A DNA stretch of 64,000 nucleotides from Calditrichota bacterium (GTDB taxonomy: Bacteria; CLD3), in assembly GCA_008501735.1 (NCBI GenBank), contig QQUF01000005.1:1-64000 (forward strand), given 5' to 3'. The notes under the pieces are model-generated. The model saw only the letters and a list, made by a program, of their open reading frames with translations, did no database searches and was not told where the DNA came from. Of the stretch, positions 34,953 through 43,329 are shown piece by piece; within the stretch, counting starts at the first letter, position 1, and each line of letters opens with the position of its first letter. The translations under genes were made by a program, and so were the position numbers.

Positions 34953-35369
34953 CTAATCGTTCCAAGGATTGTACGAACCAAAGTTCCAAATGTAATCTTC
35001 AATATCTTTGCACGTATAACCTCTGCCACCGTATTCTTCATCTCTAATTTCTATAAGAATTTTTGCACCAGCAGCAACGGCTTTCTCATAATGTTCATCA
35101 ATTTTTTCGACTATGATATAAGATGCTTGAGTATTATTTCCATTGAGTTTTTTTGGTGTTCTTACCAAATTACCATATTCGTTTTCATTTTCAGAATTGA
35201 GCATAATCATAGAATTCCCATATGTCAATTGTGCGTGTACAATTGTATCATTTTCTCCTTGAACTATAAGGTGTTTTTCAAATCCGAATGCATTGCATAG
35301 CCATTCAATTGCTGTTGGTGCATTTTTATATTGCATTGTTGGGATAATGCAGGCTTTATTTTCTTTCAT
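34953..35369 (-). CDS. VOC family protein, PhnB-like
   Basis: 138 aa. The sequence IIPTMQYKNAPTAIEWLCN (about 8-26) and IVHAQLTYGNSMIMLNSE (about 43-60) followed by DIEDYIWNFGSYNPW (about 122-136) match PhnB/glyoxalase-like single-module VOC proteins. Only distantly similar to the 33110 VOC protein, so not a recent duplicate. Separate transcript on the minus strand; function unknown. Confidence 0.85.
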   Translation of the reverse strand: MKENKACIIPTMQYKNAPTAIEWLCNAFGFEKHLIVQGENDTIVHAQLTYGNSMIMLNSENENEYGNLVRTPKKLNGNNTQASYIIVEKIDEHYEKAVAAGAKILIEIRDEEYGGRGYTCKDIEDYIWNFGSYNPWND

Positions 35370-35441
35370 AGTTTAAGCGTGCCTAAAAAATTCTAATGAA
35401 GAACATTATTTTCTATTTTGAATATTGTCTAGCTGCCTTGT

Positions 35442-37574
35442 TTATGTATCTAATTTATCAATTTCGTGGGTCATATATTCTTGATATAATTTTGAAATTG
35501 ATTTAGGCTCGCCAAGTATGGTAAGAATATCATTATCCAACAAAATTGTTGAACCATTTGGAGTAAAGGTTTTATTATCCCTTTCAACCAAAGCAATTAA
35601 AACATCTTTGGGTAGCTGAATTTCTTTTAATTGAAGACCAACCATCGCCTCTTGCGGAGTTCCATTTAATAGTTTTATGCTCACAAAACGTTCATTTTGT
35701 AACAAATACTCTTTGATTTCTCGGTGACTATTCATATTGAGCAGAGTTTTCACGATATCTTCTCGTTCTAAAATATCAAGGAGCCTTGACAACATTCGTA
35801 ATTGTTGTTTAGGTTTTTCAACAGAATTAATTAAAAATACACAGATTTGTACTGGAGTTTTCAATTCGTTGTCTTTAATCGGAAAAGTGCCACCAATTGG
35901 TGTTTTGGAAATAAATATGTGTATTGAAGGATATAAAACATCTTTGAATTTCGCATGAAAAACCAAAACGTTTGGTAAGGTTATTAATGAATCATCGGAT
36001 TCAGAATGCATAAATTTTTGAATGTCTTCTTCTTTGCAAATGTTTAACTTGTTACAAAAATTATCGGAGACTTTATTTAAAATATTCTTAAAAATGGTTG
36101 GGGTTTTTAATATCGAAATTTTCGATTTTATAATCGTTTCGTCAAAAGGGTCGCCTTCGCGAAGACCTTTTTCTTTTAATATTGTCATTAACTCATTTTC
36201 AAGCTCATCGTATCGGTTTTGACCCAAATGTGCAAACCAATGAAAAATTGCCCCTTCTCGGATCACTTTTCCACGCGAATGGAAATGATACCAAAGTAAC
36301 CCAACGACAATGATTCCTGTGGCAAAAAGAAATGGCATCCAACCAAGATAAATAATTAATACACAAGAAATAACAATTCCTGCTATTTGCATATATGGAT
36401 AAAGTGGTGATAAATATCCTGGGTCGTATGATTCAATTTTGCTGTTTCTGAAAACAATAACAGAGAAATTGACAAAAATAAAAATAAGCAATTGGAATGT
36501 GCTTGCTAATTTTACGATTCCTTCTTCCGATAATACAAGAATGAATAAAATGATTATTGCAGTTGTAAACAATATTGCAATAACTGGGCTTCCATTCTTC
36601 CCTAATCTTGAAAAAATAGAAGGAAATAAATCGTCACGTGCCATTGCAAAGGGATATCGTGAAGAAGATAAAAGACCAGCATTTCCTGTTGAAGCAAAGG
36701 CGGCAAGAGCAGCTATTGACATTAACATTACTCCGGAATTTTCAGGCAACCATTTAAACATTTGTTTTGCTGCAGTGGCAGCCGGAGCCATATCATTTGC
36801 AAAGTCTGATTGAGGTATAACCGCAACCATAATAAAAACTCCCAAGCCATAAATAATACCTGTTACAATCAATGACAGAATCATTCCAAGAGGAATGTTT
36901 CTTTCTGGTTTTTTAATTTCTTCTGCAATACTTGCAATTTTGGTTAAACCAAGATACGAAACAAAAACAAAACCTATTGTTGTAAACATGCCTTCCATTC
37001 CATTAGAAAAGAATGGAGTTAAGTTAGCATCAATAGAATCCTTTTTGACGGATTCCAACCAAAAAATGGAGAAAAAACCATCGGCAATAAAAGTTATCAA
37101 AATTGCTGTTAAAAATACCACAAACACTTTTTGAAAAGCAGATGTTTTTTTCGCTCCTACTAGATTTACAGCCATAAAGAAAAGCGTTGTAATAATGGAA
37201 ACCGTTTTTATGGGAACTTCCCAGAAAATTGAGGCATAAGCACCAATACCGATGATTGCAAAAGCTGTTTTTAACATTAATGCAAAATAAGTTCCCAACC
37301 CTCCAATTGTACCCATTATTGGACCTAAACTTCTGTCTAAAAAGAAATATGCACCACCTGACTTGGGCAAAGCACTCGATATTTCAGCAATGCTGAACAT
37401 AGCCGGTAAAATTAAGATTCCTGCAAGCATATAAGCCAAAAACACAGATGGTCCTGTGTAATGAGATGCAATTCCGGGTAATAAAAAGAATCCTGAACTA
37501 AACATTGCCCCAGTGCTAATTGCAAAAACATCGAACAGTCCTAAGTCTTTTTTTAATTTATTTGTTTTAGCCAT
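35442..37574 (-). CDS. APC amino acid permease fused to PTS EIIA-like and TrkA-C domains
   Basis: 710 aa. N-terminal ~440 residues form an APC-family transporter with about 12 membrane helices; helix 1 holds STGAMFSSGFFLLPG (about 16-30), the substrate-binding turn. After a linker, residues about 490-640 resemble the PTS EIIA type 2 fold, with a conserved His in VLVFHAKF. The last ~70 residues (LKEIQLPKDVLIALVERDNK, DNDILTILGEP) match a TrkA-C/RCK-C domain, which binds nucleotides or ions. Probably an amino acid or cation-coupled permease under metabolic control. The domain boundaries are estimates by eye. Confidence 0.85.
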   Translation of the reverse strand: MAKTNKLKKDLGLFDVFAISTGAMFSSGFFLLPGIASHYTGPSVFLAYMLAGILILPAMFSIAEISSALPKSGGAYFFLDRSLGPIMGTIGGLGTYFALMLKTAFAIIGIGAYASIFWEVPIKTVSIITTLFFMAVNLVGAKKTSAFQKVFVVFLTAILITFIADGFFSIFWLESVKKDSIDANLTPFFSNGMEGMFTTIGFVFVSYLGLTKIASIAEEIKKPERNIPLGMILSLIVTGIIYGLGVFIMVAVIPQSDFANDMAPAATAAKQMFKWLPENSGVMLMSIAALAAFASTGNAGLLSSSRYPFAMARDDLFPSIFSRLGKNGSPVIAILFTTAIIILFILVLSEEGIVKLASTFQLLIFIFVNFSVIVFRNSKIESYDPGYLSPLYPYMQIAGIVISCVLIIYLGWMPFLFATGIIVVGLLWYHFHSRGKVIREGAIFHWFAHLGQNRYDELENELMTILKEKGLREGDPFDETIIKSKISILKTPTIFKNILNKVSDNFCNKLNICKEEDIQKFMHSESDDSLITLPNVLVFHAKFKDVLYPSIHIFISKTPIGGTFPIKDNELKTPVQICVFLINSVEKPKQQLRMLSRLLDILEREDIVKTLLNMNSHREIKEYLLQNERFVSIKLLNGTPQEAMVGLQLKEIQLPKDVLIALVERDNKTFTPNGSTILLDNDILTILGEPKSISKLYQEYMTHEIDKLDT

Positions 37575-37814
37575 ATTATTTCAATTATTTATTACAATGG
37601 TTTTGATAGTTTGAGACACTATATCTAAATTTAAACGTATTTCTTTTTTCGTTCGTTTATCACGAAATACAAAGTTAAAAAAATATTTGTTTTTAAAGTT
37701 TTTTAAGCAAAATCGTAATTTATTTATTAAGCAATTTAGATATAGGAGTTTGAAAAACCAAGAAAATTAGGAAAAGGGTTTTAAAAGTCTGAAAATTGAA
37801 AATTACAGTAAAAG

Positions 37815-37846
37815 GTTGTTTCCTGCCTTCGCAGGAATGACACAAC
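37815..37846. repeat. Dispersed hairpin repeat TTCCTGC..GCAGGAA
   Basis: Perfect 7-bp inverted repeat (37820-37826 and 37831-37837) with TGACACAACA to its right, resembling the widespread 'TTCCTGC-cttc-GCAGGAATGAC' intergenic repeat. Confidence 0.65.
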
Positions 37847-37865
37847 AAGAAGAGTGTAAATTAAA

Positions 37866-38157
37866 TTATCTATAAAAAGTGTAAGCAACGGCAATCAAAG
37901 TCGCTATGAGGTAACTCATAAATTCCGAATATTTGTAACCTGCTTTTTTTGAGATTTTTAAACTAATATTATAATTTTCTATTGTGATTTTTAAGTCTTT
38001 TCTTGCCTTAAAATATGTCCAATCGAAATGTAAAGACAAGCTACATCAATTGAATTTTCCTGCTTATTTGCTTTAAAAATTTCAAGACTTTTTGCAATTT
38101 TGCAAGTTCTTCTTCCAAAACAAGAATTTCGTTTAACTCAAGGTTAAAGTTATGCAT
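37866..38157 (-). pseudogene. Decayed TPR-type gene fragment
   Basis: On the minus strand, two protein pieces in different frames look like consecutive TPR repeats: CKIAKSLEIFKANKQENS followed by IDVACLYISIGHILRQEK, then IENYNISLKISKKAGYKYSE in another frame. The latter continues to a hydrophobic YLIATLIAVAYTFYR end. Stops and at least one frameshift separate them. A remnant of a TPR-containing regulator or sensor is the best reading; no full homolog was available for comparison. Confidence 0.45.
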
Positions 38158-38299
38158 AACAAAATCAAAAATTTATTGCAAGTAAGTTTAATAAAAACAA
38201 TTTTTTCGAGATTTTGCAAAAAAATATTTTTAATCTAATTTTAAGTTTGTATTAACTTAACCTTTTAATTTAAAACTTGAATCAAATTGTTAAAAAACA

Positions 38300-39439
38300 T
38301 TGTACACTTACCAAGAAGAAAATAGATTTTTTGCTCAAATCTCAACAGGACTTGAGGAATACGGAGCAGATGAGTTAAGGGAACTCGGAGCTGAAAATGT
38401 GAATCCTGTCTTTAGAGGAATTCATTTTGAAGCTAATTTAGAAACGATTTACAGAATAAATTATAACTCAAGACTTTTATCGAGAGTGCTTGCACCAATT
38501 AAAACTTTTAAATGCCATAGCACAAAGTATCTTTACAGAATTGTTCAAGGAATAGATTGGACTGAATTTCTTGATATTGATGGAACATTTGCTATCTTCG
38601 CACACACTTCAAACAGTAGCATTCGACATTCGCAATATGCAGCACTTTGTGTAAAAGATGCAATTGCAGACTTTTACAAAGATAAATTTGGAAGAAGACC
38701 AGACGTTGACAAATACAATCCTGATGTTTGGGTTAGTCTTCACATTGACAACGACAACGCAGTTTTGAGCATTGACACTTCAGGAGGTTCTTTGCACAAA
38801 AGAGGTTACAGAAGAGAAGCTCTCGAAGCTCCAATGATTGAGACTTTAGCAGCAGGAATTATCCGAGTCTCTGGTTGGAAAGGTGAAAAACCACTTTACG
38901 ACCCAATGTGCGGTTCGGGAACTTTGCTTTGTGAAGCAATTATGAGTTACTGCAAAATTCCAAGTGGATTTTTAAAAGATAGATTTGGCTTTGAATGCTT
39001 GCCAGATTTTGACAGAAGTGTTTGGGAAAAAGTTAAAAAAGAATCGGATTCCCAAATTCGTGAACTACCAGAAGGCTTAGTCTTTGGAAGTGATATTTCT
39101 TCAAAAGCGATTCGGCTGACAGAAAGAAATATCAGAGGAATTCTCCCTAACCACAATATTTCGCTTTTAGCAAAAGATTTCAATAGTATTGATGAAATTA
39201 AAGATTCTGTGATTGTTACAAATCCGCCTTACGGAATTAGAATGAATAATTCTGATGACCTTGGAGGTTTTTACAAAGAAATTGGTGACTTCTTTAAACA
39301 GAAATGCACAAACTCTATTGCCTTTGTTTATTTCGGTGAAAGAGAATATCTCAAAAGAATTGGATTAAGAACTTCAATGAAAATGCCACTTTCAAACGGT
39401 GGATTGGATGGAAGACTCGGGAAATTTGAGATTTATTAA
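38300..39439 (+). CDS. THUMP-domain class I RNA methyltransferase (RlmL/TrmN-like)
   Basis: 379 aa. N-terminal ferredoxin-like and THUMP part (about 10-155: ISTGLEEYGADELRELGAE and DAIADFYKDKFGRRPDVD), then the methyltransferase domain with GWKGEKPLYDPMCGSGTLLCEA (motif I, about 190-212), SDISSKAIRLTERN (about 262) and the catalytic NPPYG (about 307-311). It modifies a guanosine in 23S rRNA or tRNA as N2-methyl. TTG start at 38300. It lacks the RlmK half of the E. coli fusion. Confidence 0.9.
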   Translation: MYTYQEENRFFAQISTGLEEYGADELRELGAENVNPVFRGIHFEANLETIYRINYNSRLLSRVLAPIKTFKCHSTKYLYRIVQGIDWTEFLDIDGTFAIFAHTSNSSIRHSQYAALCVKDAIADFYKDKFGRRPDVDKYNPDVWVSLHIDNDNAVLSIDTSGGSLHKRGYRREALEAPMIETLAAGIIRVSGWKGEKPLYDPMCGSGTLLCEAIMSYCKIPSGFLKDRFGFECLPDFDRSVWEKVKKESDSQIRELPEGLVFGSDISSKAIRLTERNIRGILPNHNISLLAKDFNSIDEIKDSVIVTNPPYGIRMNNSDDLGGFYKEIGDFFKQKCTNSIAFVYFGEREYLKRIGLRTSMKMPLSNGGLDGRLGKFEIY

Positions 39440-39510
39440 TCAAATATTTCTGTCCACGAAACACACGGAAGACACGAAAGAAGCAAAACTAGAAAAGTGT
39501 AAAAAAGTAA

Positions 39511-39545
39511 AATAGGATTGAAGGCTTTTAGTCTGTTAAAAATGC
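39511..39545. repeat. AATAGGATTG repeat, copy A
   Basis: AATAGGATTGAAGGCTTTTAG followed by TCTGTTAAAAATGC. A related stretch with AATAGGATTGCGGACTTTAG lies at 53830-53893 inside the start of the sensor kinase gene. Short dispersed repeat; meaning unknown. Confidence 0.4.
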
Positions 39546-40184
39546 TTAATTTTCCAATTCACTTTTCAAGACTTGCCAAACATTTTCAGCAACAATTTTA
39601 TGTCCTTCAATGTTTGGGTGAATTCCGTCAGCAATGTTTAACTTCTTGTCACCCGCAACTCCGTCTAACAAAAATGGAATTAGTGGGATTTTGTTTTCTT
39701 CTGCAAGAGTAGGGAAGACTTGGGCAAATTCTTTTGCGTAATCAATTCCCAAATTCGGAGGAACTAACATTCCTGCGAGAATGATTTTCGTTTCAGGATT
39801 TTTTTCCAAAACATTGTCGATAATTTTTTGAAGATTTTGTTTAGTAACTTTAGGCGAAATTCCTCTCAAGCCGTCGTTTGCACCAAGTTCTAAAACGAAA
39901 ACATCAATTTTTCTTTTTAAAATCCAATTTATTCTTCTAAGTCCTCCAGCAGTTGTTTCTCCACTTAAACCTGCGTTTACAGCTTCGTAGTTTAGTTTGG
40001 AAGAATCAATTTTTGTTTGAATTAAATTTGGAAAAGCATTATCTGTTCCGATTCCGTAACCAGCTGTTAGGCTGTCACCAAAAAACAAAACTCTCTTTTT
40101 ATCTTCTTTATTTTCTGCAAAAACTGAAACGAATAAAATTAGTGAAATACAAAATCCGAAAAAAGTGTTTGTAAAAATCCGCAT
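39546..40184 (-). CDS. tesA: SGNH/GDSL arylesterase (TesA-like)
   Basis: Periplasmic esterase/lysophospholipase of 212 aa with a signal peptide (about 1-23). SGNH blocks: GDSLTAGYG (catalytic Ser, about 36-44), G in AGLSGETTAGG (about 75), N in LGANDGLRG (about 101-109) and IHPNIEGH (catalytic Asp-His, about 189). Divergent from the lolD-like gene, the same arrangement as tesA/ybbA in E. coli. Confidence 0.92.
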   Translation of the reverse strand: MRIFTNTFFGFCISLILFVSVFAENKEDKKRVLFFGDSLTAGYGIGTDNAFPNLIQTKIDSSKLNYEAVNAGLSGETTAGGLRRINWILKRKIDVFVLELGANDGLRGISPKVTKQNLQKIIDNVLEKNPETKIILAGMLVPPNLGIDYAKEFAQVFPTLAEENKIPLIPFLLDGVAGDKKLNIADGIHPNIEGHKIVAENVWQVLKSELEN

Positions 40185-40281
40185 TCTTTAATTCCTTTGC
40201 TACCTATTTAATTTTTAGAAACTTATTTCAAAGTTCTCTCGTTGATACTTTTTAACTAACTCAAAATAAGAAAATTGCTTA

Positions 40282-40959
40282 ATGAAATCTAATATTTTAC
40301 GTGTTGAAAACCTTACCAAAACTTATTCAAACTCAGATAGAATTCTCAAAGTTTTAAATAATGTTTCATTTGAAGTCGAAGAAGGAACAACTTGCTCAAT
40401 TGTTGGTGCTTCAGGAAGCGGAAAAACAACTTTGCTTGGACTTTGTGCAGGACTTGACAGAAGTTCATCAGGTTCAATTTCTCTAAACGGAAAAAAAATG
40501 GAAAACCTCGACGAAAATGAAAGAGCAAAAGTCAGAAACCAATTTGTAGGTTTTGTTTTCCAAAATTTCCAATTGATTCCAACTCTCACAGCTTTAGAAA
40601 ATGTAATGGTTCCTTTAGAACTTAGAGGTGAAAAAAATGTCGGTGATTTTGCAAAAGAATTGCTAAATAGAGTTGGGCTTGGAGATAGAGTAGAGCATTT
40701 TCCAACTCAACTTTCAGGAGGCGAGCAACAAAGAGTTGCGTTAGCGAGAGCTTTTATTAACAAACCGAAAATTTTGTTTGCAGACGAGCCAACAGGAAAT
40801 CTTGACGCAGAGACGAGCCACAAAGTCGAAGAATTGATTTTTGACCTAAACAAAGAGCAAGGAACTACTTTGGTTCTTGTAACTCACGACCCTGAACTTG
40901 CTCAAAGAACTCAAAAAATTGTGCGTTTAAAAGGTGGCGAAGTTTTGGCAGAAAATTAG
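40282..40959 (+). CDS. ABC transporter ATP-binding protein, LolD/YbbA-like
   Basis: 225 aa. Walker A GASGSGKTT (about 43-51), Q loop VFQNFQLIPTLTALENVMVP (about 92-111), signature LSGGEQQRVALARA (about 143-156), Walker B ILFADEPTGNLD (about 167) and H loop VTHD. Family members power lipoprotein release or MacB-type efflux together with a FtsX-like permease. No permease gene follows: the next gene is a convergent zinc-ribbon ORF, so the ATPase is orphaned here. Confidence 0.92.
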   Translation: MKSNILRVENLTKTYSNSDRILKVLNNVSFEVEEGTTCSIVGASGSGKTTLLGLCAGLDRSSSGSISLNGKKMENLDENERAKVRNQFVGFVFQNFQLIPTLTALENVMVPLELRGEKNVGDFAKELLNRVGLGDRVEHFPTQLSGGEQQRVALARAFINKPKILFADEPTGNLDAETSHKVEELIFDLNKEQGTTLVLVTHDPELAQRTQKIVRLKGGEVLAEN

Positions 40960-40964
40960 ATTTT

Positions 40965-41177
40965 CTAACGAAATTTTACTTTTCTGCCAAAAATCCTTAC
41001 TTCACTAAATTGCAAGAAAACTTCTTTTGCAACCCAAAGCAGTAAAACAAAAACAATTGCAGCGATTGAGCAACCGAGAGCATTATTTTGAGATTTTGTG
41101 GGACAACCACAGTGCGGACAAGACAACGCTTTTGTGCTAACTTCTTTTGCACATTCTTTACATTTTTTTAAAGCCAT
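40965..41177 (-). CDS. Zinc-ribbon small membrane protein
   Basis: 70 aa. N-terminal zinc ribbon CKECAKEVSTKALSCPHCG (about 6-24, CxxC..CxxC) followed by one membrane helix (about 33-51, SIAAIVFVLLLWVAKEVF). Common architecture of unknown function in many bacteria. It converges on the LolD-like gene with 5 bp between stops. Confidence 0.8.
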   Translation of the reverse strand: MALKKCKECAKEVSTKALSCPHCGCPTKSQNNALGCSIAAIVFVLLLWVAKEVFLQFSEVRIFGRKVKFR

Positions 41178-41277
41178 TCTGTAAATCTTTCAATTAAAAA
41201 TATTTTTTTATGCGACTGACAATATGTTGTCAAAGGTAATTTGTATTTTATTTAATTTAATTAAATAAGGAGTTCTT

Positions 41278-41643
41278 ATGAATTCAAAATTTACTAATCT
41301 CTTACTTACCATTTCAACTATTTTATCAATAGTTGGTATCTTTTCTATAATTGTATTTTACTGGATTGTAAAAAAGGAAGAAAAACTTCTTGGAGCACAA
41401 AATAGTACTGTGCCTAATAATTTGATTCACAATAACCTAGCAACAAGTGAAGAAATGCTAATTTCTGCTGCAAGTAAACTAGCTGTGGAAAAAGAGTCTA
41501 GAGGGAATAAGTTTAAAGATAGATTTATTGGCTCATCAATTATTAGTTTAATTCTAGCAGGTCTTGGTTACATTGCTGATAAATTTTTTGACTTTCTTTT
41601 AGAACCTACTTTAAAAGAAATTTTTGATTCTTACCTATTTTAG
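41278..41643 (+). CDS. Small membrane protein with two helices
   Basis: 121 aa, hydrophobic segments at about 8-30 and 86-110, linked by a polar stretch (KEEKLLGAQNSTVPNNLIHNN ... SKLAVEKESRGNKF). A leader of AAATAAGGAGTTCTT before the ATG gives a good Shine-Dalgarno (GGAG). Ends with FDSYLF, overlapping the stop of the convergent thioredoxin-like gene by 9 bp. Not recognised. Confidence 0.7.
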   Translation: MNSKFTNLLLTISTILSIVGIFSIIVFYWIVKKEEKLLGAQNSTVPNNLIHNNLATSEEMLISAASKLAVEKESRGNKFKDRFIGSSIISLILAGLGYIADKFFDFLLEPTLKEIFDSYLF

Positions 41644-42225
41644 CTCTAGTAATGGAATTATTTCTTGCTCAATTGCTTCACCTTTGTTCTTTGCGTACCA
41701 AAGGTGAAGTTTTGGATAGAATTCTTCTTTGCTTTTGCCTTGAACTTTTTCATTTTTTATTAATTCTGCCGCAGGTTTCGGTCTTGGTCCCCAAAGGAAA
41801 ATCTCATTTTGGTTTTTGTCAAAAGCTACGAGTTTTGGAATGCTTTCAGTTCCGTTTGTCAAGTATTGACTCATAATGTCAAGGTTTGTGTCTCTCAAAA
41901 TTATTCGAAAAGTGATGTTCGTATTTTCATTTGCAATTGCTGCGATGTAAGGCAAAATCTGAGCAGAATCTCCACACCAATTTTCAGTAATTACCATCCA
42001 AGTTTGAGATTCTGAAATGGAGTTCACAGCTTTTCTCATTTCTTCGCTAATTTTGTAAGTTTTGTGAACTCTTTGGGTTCTTTGTAAATTTAAAACGATG
42101 TACTGTGAAATTTCATCAGTCAAATTTTGTTCTTTTATTTCTTTTACTTTAGCTTCAAATTCACTTGTAAACTGTTCGTAAGTTATTCCATTGCGAATTT
42201 GGTTATTTTCAAATATTGATTTCAA
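41635..42225 (-). CDS. Thioredoxin-family protein, single-cysteine type
   Basis: 196 aa. The active-site region is MVITENWCGDSAQILPYIA (about 78-96), a thioredoxin-like WCGD in which the second cysteine of CxxC is replaced; a cis-Pro region ESIPKLVAFD follows (about 138). Proteins of this bacillithiol/thioredoxin-related family are often annotated as thiol reductases, but the lack of CxxC argues against classic disulfide exchange. Cytosolic, no signal peptide. Confidence 0.82.
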   Translation of the reverse strand: MKSIFENNQIRNGITYEQFTSEFEAKVKEIKEQNLTDEISQYIVLNLQRTQRVHKTYKISEEMRKAVNSISESQTWMVITENWCGDSAQILPYIAAIANENTNITFRIILRDTNLDIMSQYLTNGTESIPKLVAFDKNQNEIFLWGPRPKPAAELIKNEKVQGKSKEEFYPKLHLWYAKNKGEAIEQEIIPLLELK

Positions 42226-42337
42226 TTTTGTAATTCCTTTTTAAAAAGTTAAAAACCAATAAACTTTAGCAAAAATTTTGACTTTTTATTCCAAATTTCT
42301 TAGTAAATTTTAAGATTAATTTTAATTAGAGATATTA

Positions 42338-43309
42338 ATGAAATATAGTAACAGTGTTTTAGAACTTATTGGGAATACTCCTTTGATTCGTTTGAACAAA
42401 GTTGCAGACCCGAATGGTGCGATTGTGCTTGGAAAAGCAGAATTTATGAATCCTGGAAGTAGCATCAAAGACAGAATCGGTATCAAAATGATTGAAGCCG
42501 CTGAAAAAGATGGAACTTTAAAATCTGGTGGAACTATTGTAGAAGCAACCTCTGGAAATACTGGAGTTGGTTTGGCACTTGCAGCTTCAATTAAAAATTA
42601 CAAAATGATTATTGTAATTCCTGACAAAATGAGCAAAGAGAAAATCAGTTTGTTGAAAGCTTTTGGAGCAGAAGTAATTGTTGTTTCGGCAAAACATTCT
42701 CACGACCACCCAGATTATTATGTGAATTTTGCGAGAAGATTGGCAAAGGAAACTCCAAATTCACTTTTTGCAAACCAATTTTACAATCAAAATAATCCTT
42801 TGACCCATTACCAAACTACTGGTCCTGAAATTTGGGAACAAACAGAAGGAAAAATTTCTGCTTTTGTTGCAGGAATGGGAACAGGTGGGACAATAAGTGG
42901 TGTCGGTAAATTTCTTAAAGAAAAAAATCCAAATGTAAAAATTATCGGTGCAGACCCAATTGGCTCAGTAATAAAATCTTACAAAGAAAATATTACAAAT
43001 TTTGAAGGACAACCATATTTAGTTGAAGGAATTGGTGGTGACACCGTTCACGGAACTTTACACGCAGAGTTTATTGATGAAGTCATTAATGTTAGTGACA
43101 AAGACAGTTTTGCAATGTCAAGAAGACTTGCTCGTGAAGAAGGAATTTTTGTTGGTGGTTCAACAGGAACAATTGTTCACATAGCAACCCAAATTGCCTC
43201 CAATATGACTCCTAGTGAAGTTGTTGTTTGTATTCTTTGTGATACGGGTGAAAGGTATTTAAGTAAAAATCACTCGGAAGAATGGATGCAAGAAAACAAC
43301 TTCCTTTAA
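42338..43309 (+). CDS. cysK: Cysteine synthase A (O-acetylserine sulfhydrylase)
   Basis: PLP enzyme making cysteine from O-acetylserine and sulfide; 323 aa. The N-terminal LIGNTPLIRLNKV, PLP Lys in NPGSSIKDRIG (about 37-47), the TSGNTGVGLA loop (about 69-78) and GTGGTISGVGKFL (about 177-189) are all as expected, and GGSTGTI closes the PLP site. The next gene starts 20 bp downstream. No T-box or S-box leader was seen upstream. Confidence 0.95.
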   Translation: MKYSNSVLELIGNTPLIRLNKVADPNGAIVLGKAEFMNPGSSIKDRIGIKMIEAAEKDGTLKSGGTIVEATSGNTGVGLALAASIKNYKMIIVIPDKMSKEKISLLKAFGAEVIVVSAKHSHDHPDYYVNFARRLAKETPNSLFANQFYNQNNPLTHYQTTGPEIWEQTEGKISAFVAGMGTGGTISGVGKFLKEKNPNVKIIGADPIGSVIKSYKENITNFEGQPYLVEGIGGDTVHGTLHAEFIDEVINVSDKDSFAMSRRLAREEGIFVGGSTGTIVHIATQIASNMTPSEVVVCILCDTGERYLSKNHSEEWMQENNFL

Positions 43310-43329
43310 TCTTTAAATTCTAAAATCAT

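Larger units (their letters stand above)
37575..38299. other. 725-bp intergenic region: AT-rich spacer, repeat and gene relic
   Basis: 37575-37810 is AT-rich without an ORF and should include the permease promoter. A TTCCTGC..GCAGGAA hairpin repeat is at 37815-37846. 37866-38157 holds a decayed minus-strand gene. 38158-38299 is AT-rich and lies before the THUMP methyltransferase. Confidence 0.6.

Noticed and set aside
42240-42337. Possible cysteine or SAM regulatory leader before cysK
   Set aside because: The gap is under 100 bases, AT-rich and without a hairpin stack.
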